7,720 nucleotides of DNA. Origin: Bacteroidales bacterium. GTDB taxonomy: Bacteria > Bacteroidota > Bacteroidia > Bacteroidales > UBA932. Below are positions 1 to 5,322 of the stretch, piece after piece (the stretch's first letter is position 1; the number at the start of each line of letters is the position of its first letter). Below the pieces are notes generated by a model, which saw nothing but the letters and a program-made list of their open reading frames with translations, did not search any database and was not told the origin of the DNA. The translations under genes and the position numbers were made by a program. The stretch is from NCBI GenBank assembly GCA_017551405.1, contig JAFZLP010000195.1, positions 1-7,720 of the forward strand, written 5' to 3'.

Positions 1-123
1 GCATTGCCTCCCAGAATCGAAAGCGTTACTTCATCCAAGAAGGAGCAACATATTGTAAAACAGCATTCTATCTCCAAGATAGTCGTATTCTACGACGACA
101 ATACCTTCCAGGAACTCAAATAA
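1..123 (+). CDS. C-terminal end of an unidentified protein (5' truncated by window)
   Basis: Frame 1 is open from the first base to a TAA at 121-123 and gives 40 residues with no internal start, so only the C-terminus of a longer gene is visible. The tail runs from ALPPRIES through a basic stretch (SSKKEQHIVKQ) to a final hydrophobic-acidic strand, KIVVFYDDNTFQELK. Such short beta-strand endings are common in small conserved Bacteroidota proteins, but no family can be named from this fragment. The reading fits because its stop sits only 21 bases before the next start, and the promoter of the next gene follows directly. The chance that the frame is open by accident over 40 codons is not negligible, so confidence is moderate. 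Confidence 0.5.
   Translation, partial: ALPPRIESVTSSKKEQHIVKQHSISKIVVFYDDNTFQELK
82..96. repeat. Short perfect inverted repeat inside the upstream gene's 3' end
   Basis: GTCGTA (82-87) and TACGAC (91-96) pair perfectly around a 3-base loop. The repeat lies within the codons for VVFYDD and about 33 bases upstream of the -7 promoter element. There is no T-run after it, so it is not a classical terminator. It could be an operator for the promoter downstream or simply a chance effect of the codons. Confidence 0.3.
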
Positions 124-128
124 TTTTC

Positions 129-136
129 TATCTTTG
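129..136 (+). promoter_or_regulatory. Bacteroidota-type -7 promoter element TATCTTTG
   Basis: TATCTTTG matches the TAnnTTTG -7 consensus of the Bacteroidota primary sigma factor in every fixed position. It lies just after the stop of the upstream gene (121-123) and 8 bases before the ATG at 145, so transcription should begin at about 139-143 and the leader would be only a few bases long. No clear TTTG/TTG -33 element is visible at the usual distance; the region 100-112 holds only a weak TTCC. It would drive the DHODH-like gene and cinA as one transcript. Confidence 0.7.
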
Positions 137-144
137 TACTCATC

Positions 145-945
145 ATGTACAAAGCCGGTTTGAGGTTACTGAGATACAGCTCTTTTGCAAGGGGCCTGAG
201 CCGTGTCCTCCACAATGAGGATTCCCTCAGGCTTTCCACCGAGGTCATGGATCTGCGGTTCCGCAATCCCGTTGGTGTTTCGGCCCCGTTCGATACCCTT
301 GCGGACTACCGCAGGGCCTTCTCGGCCCTGGGGTGCTCCTTCGAGCTCATCGGACCGCTGGCTTATGGCGAAAAAAACGGTATCAGGGCGGCTGTGAACA
401 GCCTTCAGCGCCATATTCCGGCGTCCATCCCCGTCGGCATCGTCATCACTAAAAACCCCGGGAGCACTACCGAGGACGAAGTCCAGAGAGACTATCTGAA
501 CGCATTCGAATATGCGTACGATTTTGCAGACATGCTTATCCTGGACTTCTCTGATGAAAGCCTTGGCTCGATTCACGAACTTGATTTCATTCAGGGAATT
601 ACCGATCCTGTGCTCAACACGCGCTTGAGCTATGATACGGTACGTCCCATCCTGCTTCAGCTGTCCCGTCTGCTTGGCCGGGAAGAGCTGGAGCCCATCC
701 TGGACTATTGCCTTATGAACGGGGTGGACGGCATTGTGACTTCCGGCGGTACGAGGCAGGTCGCTGCCATCAATGAATTTACCAGGGGAAGGTTCCCCGT
801 TGTCGCCCTGACAGGCGTCAACAAGGCGTCGGAAGCGGTTGAACTGTTCTCCGCAGGAGCTTCCCTCATAGCCCTCGACGCTTCCTCAGGCAGGTTCAGG
901 CGCTCTCTCCCCAGGAAGATACTTAAATCTTTGAAAGTCAAATAG
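145..945 (+). CDS. Dihydroorotate dehydrogenase-like barrel protein, probable pseudoenzyme
   Basis: This 266-residue protein aligns, from memory, with class 2 dihydroorotate dehydrogenases (PyrD). The N-terminal MYKAGLR resembles MYYPFVR of E. coli PyrD. Residues 37-50 (LRFRNPVGVSAPFD) match LTFKNPLGLAAGLD, residues 168-203 match ungapped the strand-helix before and through the VDGI strand, and 215-241 match the final GRLP...AGASL part. It is short: class 2 enzymes are about 336 residues. The block carrying the NRMGFNN motif is missing. At the aligned places the FMN/orotate lysines are T51 and Q172, the catalytic NISSPN loop reads DFSDES (134-139), the TNTT asparagine is G201, and the phosphate-binding GVGGI reads ALTGV (221-225). 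Fold membership is quite sure; loss of the normal redox reaction is inferred. The start follows directly on a promoter, and the stop abuts the cinA start, so the two are co-transcribed. A true pyrD should exist elsewhere. Confidence 0.8.
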   Translation: MYKAGLRLLRYSSFARGLSRVLHNEDSLRLSTEVMDLRFRNPVGVSAPFDTLADYRRAFSALGCSFELIGPLAYGEKNGIRAAVNSLQRHIPASIPVGIVITKNPGSTTEDEVQRDYLNAFEYAYDFADMLILDFSDESLGSIHELDFIQGITDPVLNTRLSYDTVRPILLQLSRLLGREELEPILDYCLMNGVDGIVTSGGTRQVAAINEFTRGRFPVVALTGVNKASEAVELFSAGASLIALDASSGRFRRSLPRKILKSLKVK

Positions 946-2217
946 ATGGTTACAGCCGGTATCTGCACTATAGGCGATGAAATCCTCATCGGTCAAATCG
1001 TCGACACCAATTCTTCCCTCATTTCAAAGGCGCTTGGAGAAGCAGGCGTCAGGGTCGGGGATATGGTTTCCATAGCCGACGACCGCAGCCAGATTATCCG
1101 GCGTCTGAGCGAGGAACTGTCAATGAATCAGATAGTTATCTCGACAGGGGGGCTTGGCCCCACAAAGGACGACATCACCAAGGACGCCCTTGCCGAGCTG
1201 AGCGGAAGCCGCCGGTACGTGCGTCACGAGGGCCAGGAAAGGCTTGTATATGAGATCCTCCACTCCCGCGGCCTGGACGTGCTGGACATCAATCTCCGCC
1301 AGGCGGACGTGCCCGAAAACTGCGAGGTGATAGTGAACCGGCGCGGTACTGCCCCCATCATGGTCTTCCATTTCCCGGAAGATCGTTTCGGCCACCCTGC
1401 AGCCCTCTATGCCATGCCTGGGGTGCCCTACGAGACCGAAGCTGCGCTTGCCGACGTCATAGAGGACATCCGCACTCACTTCCCCACCTCGAGCATCTAC
1501 CATAAGAGCCTGATGGTCTATGGTTTAGCCGAATCCGCACTGTCCAAGCTCATTGAACCGTGGGAAGATGCGCTCCCCGAAGACATCCACCTTGCCTACC
1601 TCCCTAACCCCCTCACGGGCGTGCGCCTGCGCCTTTCCATATACGGAGGCGACAGAGAAACGGAGGAAAAGCGCATTTCAGCCCAAATAGAGGCTCTGAA
1701 GCCATATCTTGGAGACAAGGTCTATTCATACGAAGACGACACCATGGAGGCCGCTTTAGGCCGCATTCTGCGCGACGGAGGCTTCACCGTGGCAGCCGCC
1801 GAGTCCTGCACGGGCGGGGAGATCGCCCATCTGTTCACCTCTGTGAGCGGATCCTCCGGTTATTTCCTCGGCAGCGTCACCGCCTATTCGGCAGATGTCA
1901 AAGTCAAGGTCCTGGGAGTACCGCGTGAAGTGATAGAAGAGAAAGGCATAGTCAGCAGCGAGGTCGCCGCCGCGATGGCAGAAGGGGCGAGGGCCCTGTT
2001 CGGGAGCAGCTTCGCCGTTGCCACCACCGGGTGGGCGGATGCCACCGGGGATGAACATGAACCTGCCGGTACGGTATGGGTCGGAGTGAGCGGACCCGAC
2101 GGCACAGTGACTGAAAGGTACCGTTACAAAGGTGACAGAAAGCGCAATATCGAGCGTTTTGCGGCTTCTTCCCTCGATACTTTGAGGCGTTACATTATTA
2201 ATATGATAAAACGCTGA
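946..2217 (+). CDS. cinA: CinA: MoCF-like domain plus nicotinamide-nucleotide amidohydrolase (PncC)
   Basis: This 423-residue protein has full family length and normal domain order. Residues 1-170 form the MoCF/COG1058 nucleotide-binding domain with TIGDEILIGQIVDTN (8-22), STGGLGPTKDDITKD (66-80) and MPGVPYE (157-163). Residues 184-260 fit the KH-like middle domain. Residues 265-420 form the PncC domain, which in this family deamidates nicotinamide mononucleotide to nicotinate mononucleotide in the cytoplasmic pyridine-nucleotide cycle; in CinA proteins the N-terminal domain is linked to ADP-ribose hydrolysis. The PncC nucleophile motif AESCTGG (285-291, Ser287) and the partner Tyr314 and Lys319 (YSADVK) are present. 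The usual TGIAGPxGG loop instead reads TGWADATGD (361-369), a clear departure, although the following EPAGTVWVG is normal. The ATG follows the upstream TAG with no gap, so translation is probably coupled. There is no recognisable competence-gene context. Confidence 0.95.
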   Translation: MVTAGICTIGDEILIGQIVDTNSSLISKALGEAGVRVGDMVSIADDRSQIIRRLSEELSMNQIVISTGGLGPTKDDITKDALAELSGSRRYVRHEGQERLVYEILHSRGLDVLDINLRQADVPENCEVIVNRRGTAPIMVFHFPEDRFGHPAALYAMPGVPYETEAALADVIEDIRTHFPTSSIYHKSLMVYGLAESALSKLIEPWEDALPEDIHLAYLPNPLTGVRLRLSIYGGDRETEEKRISAQIEALKPYLGDKVYSYEDDTMEAALGRILRDGGFTVAAAESCTGGEIAHLFTSVSGSSGYFLGSVTAYSADVKVKVLGVPREVIEEKGIVSSEVAAAMAEGARALFGSSFAVATTGWADATGDEHEPAGTVWVGVSGPDGTVTERYRYKGDRKRNIERFAASSLDTLRRYIINMIKR

Positions 2218-2230
2218 AATAAAGATAATA

Positions 2231-2265
2231 AAACAAATCTGTTATACTATATAACAAAATTGTTT
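2231..2265. repeat. 35-base imperfect dyad downstream of cinA
   Basis: AAACAA (2231-2236) pairs with TTGTTT (2260-2265), and GTTATA (2241-2246) pairs with TATAAC (2250-2255) around the 3-base centre CTA. The 4-base spacers on either side (ATCT and AAAA) are equal in length and two of the four positions also pair, so the whole element is symmetric about 2248. It starts 14 bases after the cinA stop. The stems are AT-rich and no long T-run follows, so it is a weak terminator candidate; a homodimer operator is an equally good reading. Confidence 0.5.
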
Positions 2266-2289
2266 CGCGAATAAATGTAAATCATAAAC

Positions 2290-2319
2290 GATTCTTATTA
2301 TATTCAGAATCAATTGATT
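2290..2319. repeat. Palindrome cluster upstream of the small membrane protein
   Basis: GATTCT (2290-2295) and AGAATC (2306-2311) form an inverted repeat with a 10-base gap. AATCAATTGATT (2308-2319) is a perfect 12-base palindrome overlapping its right arm. The cluster ends 27 bases before the ATG at 2347, a position suited to an operator. The AT-rich composition makes chance palindromes more likely, so function is only a possibility. Confidence 0.35.
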
Positions 2320-2346
2320 GTCAGCAACTTATAAATTACTAGGGAT

Positions 2347-2598
2347 ATGTTCTATTTTATTCTGACTTTGATGGCCATCGGAGCCATAATCGGCCTGGTT
2401 TTCTCCAGAAACGGAGAGGAAAGTGAGGCTGCATGGAGGGGTGCAAAGGGCGGACTCAAGCTCGGATGCGGATGCCTCACCATCATCATCCTGCTTATCC
2501 TCCTGTTCGCGGTACTGGTCTTCGGCGGAGCAATAACCAAAGTCTCCCCCGCCCAGCTGCCGTCGCCGGAGATCCTCGAGCACGTGCAGAATATCTAG
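2347..2598 (+). CDS. Small protein with two predicted membrane segments, function unknown
   Basis: This 83-residue protein has a hydrophobic first segment at residues 2-19 (FYFILTLMAIGAIIGLVF), a polar loop carrying R21, R31, K34 and K38, and a strong second membrane segment at about 43-62. The basic loop suggests a hairpin with the loop in the cytoplasm and both ends outside. The loop ends in a Gly/Cys-rich turn, LGCGCL (39-44), directly before the second helix; the cysteines could be modified or bind metal, but nothing proves it. The tail is polar (SPAQLPSPEILEH). I do not recognise a named family. The start is the only ATG before the first segment. No Shine-Dalgarno logic is needed in Bacteroidota. 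It ends in a stop codon overlapping that of the converging gene. Confidence 0.65.
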   Translation: MFYFILTLMAIGAIIGLVFSRNGEESEAAWRGAKGGLKLGCGCLTIIILLILLFAVLVFGGAITKVSPAQLPSPEILEHVQNI

Positions 2599-3113
2599 TT
2601 TTCCTCTATGGAAATCCTCACTCCGGGACGACATTCCCGGAGCAGGCGGAGCATCTTTGCCCTGGCTATGCTGATGCAGCCGGCAGTGCTCCAGTGGTCA
2701 GTTGCCCGGCAGTGGAGAAAAATGGCTGATCCCCTGCCCCATTCGGGCCTTTCGGCGTTGTAGCCTATGAACATCGCGTATCTGTACTGGGTGGGATAGT
2801 CCCAGAGGCGTTCGCTTGCCGGCATCGGCGTGGAATCGGATTCCAACTCCACCCAGGTATTATAGCTTTCCCTTTCGCCGGACCAGTAGGACAACGGGCC
2901 TATCTGCCTGTATTCCAGCGCAGTACCTGGATTGCGCCCGGTTCCGAAGGCGAGCGTGACGCCGAAGGTTCCCAGGGGGGTGCAGCCGTCCCCTTCCCTC
3001 TTGTCGGACGTGAATCCGTTCCGGCCGTAGCCGCAATAGGTCTCGAATACCATCCTGCCGTCCTCCCAGAAACTGAGGCGGTGTCCCCTGACTCGGATCA
3101 GCTGTTCTTTCAT
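2595..3113 (-). CDS. YkuD-type L,D-transpeptidase/carboxypeptidase homologue without signal peptide
   Basis: This 172-residue protein fits the YkuD-like COG3786 branch. GDGCTPLGTF (41-50) is the family's entry motif; WGRGSAIFLH (125-134) and STAGCISI (142-149) carry the catalytic His134 and Cys146 with the Ser/Gly turn. Family members cut or re-form bonds at the L,D-centre of peptidoglycan stem peptides through a cysteine acyl-enzyme. The N-terminus (MKEQLIRVRGHRLSFW) is polar and begins at once with the domain, so there is no signal peptide or membrane anchor. It cannot be extended, because the TGA ending the upstream ABC-F gene is in the same frame one codon before the ATG. A cytoplasmic L,D-carboxypeptidase in cell-wall recycling, as known for ElsL of Acinetobacter, is a reasonable inference; some COG3786 proteins are naturally short. 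It is the last gene of the valS run, 3 bases after ABC-F. Confidence 0.85.
   Translation of the reverse strand: MKEQLIRVRGHRLSFWEDGRMVFETYCGYGRNGFTSDKREGDGCTPLGTFGVTLAFGTGRNPGTALEYRQIGPLSYWSGERESYNTWVELESDSTPMPASERLWDYPTQYRYAMFIGYNAERPEWGRGSAIFLHCRATDHWSTAGCISIARAKMLRLLRECRPGVRISIEEN
2600..2642 (+). terminator. Two stem-loops just past the convergent stops; possible terminator
   Basis: Right after the stop of the small membrane protein comes TTTCC (2600-2604) pairing with GGAAA (2610-2614) over a 5-base loop. It is followed by a strong perfect stem, CTCCGGGA (2621-2628) with TCCCGGAG (2635-2642), over a 6-base loop. The second stem is GC-rich, but no U-run follows on either strand, so intrinsic termination is not proven. 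The element lies within the coding sequence of the converging gene (codons for LRECRPG and onward), because there is no intergenic space here. It could end the plus transcript or protect mRNA 3' ends. Confidence 0.35.
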
Positions 3114-3116
3114 AGG

Positions 3117-4913
3117 TCAGTCATTTAGTGTTACCCATTCTTCCGTCCAGACTTCAGCATCCCGTTTGAGTTCGAGATACTCCCTGGTAAGTTCGATTAT
3201 ATCGTCGTCCTTCCCGGGCGCCATGAGCACGGCCTCGATCTCTTTCATGCGTTTTTCGTCCTTAGCTATCTCCTTCTCCAAGAACTCGATACGCTGCCTT
3301 TTCTTCTTCTCTTCTTTAGATTTTGCGCGAAGCTGGCCATAGTCCTGTACAGGCTGTGCCCCGGCAGCCGTTTCAGCCGCTGATGACGCCGTCGGAACTT
3401 CCTTCCTGTCCAGCTCCTGGAGCGTGTCTATCCTGAGCTTGCGGAGGAAATCCTGTACGCCGCCCAGATGCTCCTTCACCCTGCCGCCCCGGAACTCGTA
3501 CACCTTGTCCACCAGTCCGTCCAGGAAATCACGGTCGTGCGATACTATGATCACGGTCCCGTCGTAGGCCTGCAAAGCCTGCTTCAGTATGTCCTTGGAT
3601 GCAATGTCCATGTGGTTGGTAGGCTCGTCCAGGGCAAGCACGTTACGGCTCTGCAGCATCAGCCTGGCCATGCCCAGGCGCGCCCTCTCGCCTCCGCTCA
3701 GCACTTTCACCCTCTTGTCAATGTCGTCCCCGCGGAACAGGAACTGGGCCAGGAGGTCTCTCAGGCGGGTGCGCATTTCAGCAGGGCAGATGCGTTCCAC
3801 GGTGCTCCAGACGGTATCATTCGGATCTAATATATCTTCTTGATTCTGAGCGAAGTAACCCAGGTCGACATTATGTCCAAGTTTAGATTCCCCGGAGATG
3901 GGCTCCAGCTCCCCCGCTATCACCCTCATAAGGGTTGTCTTGCCCTCGCCGTTGCGCCCGACAAACGCCACCTTCTCCCCCCTGCGGATCTCCACGTCGG
4001 CTCCGCTGAAGACTATCTTAATGCCGCCGGATTCCGAGGGATAGCCGGCTTCGAGACCGGTGCACCTGTACACCACGTCGCCAGTACGGCTGGCGGGAGG
4101 GAACTTCACGTGCAGGGTGGAATTGTCGGTTTCGTCTATCTCTATCCTCTCCAGCTTCTCCAGCGCCTTGATGCGGCTCTGCACCTGGTTGCTCTTGGTG
4201 GGCTTGTAGCGGAAGGTCCTGATGAACTCCTCCGTCTTGGCTATCATCTTCTGCTGGTTCTCATATGCGGCCGTCTGCTGGGCTATGCGTTCCTTCCGTA
4301 GCTCCACATATTGCGAATAGGGCACCTTGTAGTCGTACAGATGTCCGAGCATTATCTCCACGGTACGGCTTGTGACCCCGTCGAGGAACTTGCGGTCGTG
4401 CGAAACTACGAGTATTGCCCCTTTATAGGCCTTCAGATAGTCCTCCAGCCATTCGATGGACTCGATATCCAGATGGTTGGTAGGCTCGTCCAGGAGCAGA
4501 AGAGAAGGTTTTGCAAGCAGGATCTTGGCAAGCTCTATCCTCATGTTCCAGCCCTGCGAGAAGGTTTCGGTGGCGCGTTCCAGCTCGTCCGGCAGGAATC
4601 CCAGGCCGCGGAGTATTTTCTCGGCCTCGCCGGGGGCCGCGTCGGGACAGGCTTTCCGGACCTCGGCCAGGACGCTCAGGCCCCTGCCGTGTTCCATAAT
4701 CTGGGGCAGATACCCCATCGTCTGCTCCCTTGGCATCTCGATGCGCCCGGAATCGGGCTTCTCAATGCCGAGGATTATCTTCATCAGGGTACTCTTCCCC
4801 GCCCCGTTCTTGCCTACGAGGCCTATCTTCTCGCCGTCGGAGATATGAAACGAAATCGCATCCAGCAGGACGTAGCTGCCGAATGCGACCGTGAGATTGT
4901 TGATGCTTACCAT
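3117..4913 (-). CDS. ABC-F family ATPase (ribosome-associated, two nucleotide-binding domains)
   Basis: This 598-residue protein has two ABC ATPase domains and no membrane segments. NBD1 has Walker A GKNGAGKST (34-42), signature FSQGW (118-122), Walker B LLLLDEP (138-144) with Glu143, and an SHD switch at 171-173. An extended charged linker (about 190-270) includes KPTKSNQVQSRIKALEK, the ABC-F P-site tRNA-interaction region. NBD2 has GRNGEGKTT (319-327), LSGGE (405-409), VLALDEP (425-431) and SHD (458-460). Residues about 525-595 form a Lys/Glu-rich C-terminal coiled coil. ABC-F proteins act at the ribosomal E site, aiding stalled or difficult translation, and a subset give resistance to ribosome-targeting antibiotics. 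The layout resembles Uup/YheS-like housekeeping members more than resistance proteins, which cannot be settled from sequence alone. Oddity: the first signature has Gln where Gly is usual. The start lies 1 base after the thioesterase stop. Confidence 0.93.
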   Translation of the reverse strand: MVSINNLTVAFGSYVLLDAISFHISDGEKIGLVGKNGAGKSTLMKIILGIEKPDSGRIEMPREQTMGYLPQIMEHGRGLSVLAEVRKACPDAAPGEAEKILRGLGFLPDELERATETFSQGWNMRIELAKILLAKPSLLLLDEPTNHLDIESIEWLEDYLKAYKGAILVVSHDRKFLDGVTSRTVEIMLGHLYDYKVPYSQYVELRKERIAQQTAAYENQQKMIAKTEEFIRTFRYKPTKSNQVQSRIKALEKLERIEIDETDNSTLHVKFPPASRTGDVVYRCTGLEAGYPSESGGIKIVFSGADVEIRRGEKVAFVGRNGEGKTTLMRVIAGELEPISGESKLGHNVDLGYFAQNQEDILDPNDTVWSTVERICPAEMRTRLRDLLAQFLFRGDDIDKRVKVLSGGERARLGMARLMLQSRNVLALDEPTNHMDIASKDILKQALQAYDGTVIIVSHDRDFLDGLVDKVYEFRGGRVKEHLGGVQDFLRKLRIDTLQELDRKEVPTASSAAETAAGAQPVQDYGQLRAKSKEEKKKRQRIEFLEKEIAKDEKRMKEIEAVLMAPGKDDDIIELTREYLELKRDAEVWTEEWVTLND

Positions 4914-4914
4914 G

Positions 4915-5322
4915 CTACTCCGAGAGCCGTTCCATCAGGGCGGCCAGCTTTTCGGGGCAACGGACAGGGCGGCCGGTAGCAGCCGAAAGGAATCCGAGCG
5001 TGATCTCCGCCTCGCAGCAGAGCTCGCCCTCGGCGTTGAACATCTGCTGCCTGACATGTATTTTAGCCAGAGGGAGTTCGGGGATTTCGGCGGTAATCCT
5101 CACCACCTCGCCGCTGACCGCAGGACGGTGGTAGCGGAGTTCAGCCTTCACTACCGGTAGGTAAATGCCGTCCTTCTCGCACTGCTCGAGGGTATAGCCC
5201 CACGACTCCATCATGTCGTCGCGGGCGCTCTCGAAGTAACGGAGGTAATTGCTGTGATGCATCACCCCCATATGGTCGCAGTCGTAGTAGCGGACCTTGA
5301 TGCTGTCTTCGAAGCGTATCAT
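4915..5322 (-). CDS. YbgC/4HBT-type acyl-CoA thioesterase (hotdog fold)
   Basis: This single-domain hotdog protein is 135 residues, the usual length for the family. The N-terminal block YYDCDHMGVMHHSNYLRYFESAR (12-34) matches the YxDTDxxGxVxxxxYxxxxExAR active-site signature; by comparison with 4-hydroxybenzoyl-CoA thioesterase Asp16 is the catalytic aspartate. The remainder gives the expected strands (YLPVVKAELRYHRPAVSGEVVRI, 54-76 and FNAEGELCCEAEITLGF, 95-111). Such enzymes hydrolyse acyl-CoA or acyl-ACP thioesters in the cytoplasm; the substrate cannot be read from the sequence. Its ATG overlaps the valS TAA by one base (TAATG), which suggests translational coupling to ValRS, and it ends 1 base before the ABC-F start. 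The physical link to valS may only be co-regulation with growth genes. Confidence 0.9.
   Translation of the reverse strand: MIRFEDSIKVRYYDCDHMGVMHHSNYLRYFESARDDMMESWGYTLEQCEKDGIYLPVVKAELRYHRPAVSGEVVRITAEIPELPLAKIHVRQQMFNAEGELCCEAEITLGFLSAATGRPVRCPEKLAALMERLSE

Larger units (their letters stand above)
2218..2346. other. 129-bp AT-rich intergenic region with inverted repeats
   Basis: By my count 29 of 129 bases are G or C (about 22%), far below the flanking genes. It holds a symmetric 35-base dyad at 2231-2265 and a second palindromic cluster at 2290-2319. No good TAnnTTTG box was found on the plus strand; the closest (TAAATTAC, 2332-2339) misses the last two bases. The promoter for the small membrane protein is therefore not identified, and read-through from cinA remains possible. 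No open frame of note or RNA gene is visible. Confidence 0.7.

Noticed and set aside
166..576. Minus-strand open frame opposite the DHODH-like gene
   Set aside because: The plus frame has a promoter, a family match and a coupled neighbour; the minus frame has none of these.
2332..2339. TAAATTAC as a -7 promoter box for the small membrane gene
   Set aside because: It misses the last two fixed bases of TAnnTTTG and has no TTG element at a proper distance; AT-rich DNA yields such matches by chance.
2433..2729. 98-codon plus-strand frame overlapping the small membrane gene and the YkuD gene
   Set aside because: It overlaps two better-supported genes in another frame, has no membrane segment or family likeness, and includes a chance histidine run from reading CATCATCATC.
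3117..4913. ABC-F protein as an antibiotic-resistance determinant
   Set aside because: Its layout and operon context with valS look housekeeping, and the sequence shows no mobile-element context; resistance cannot be claimed.
3468..4979. Plus-strand open frames opposite the ABC-F gene
   Set aside because: The ABC-F protein has every expected motif on the minus strand; the plus frames are complementary-strand shadows with no recognisable features.
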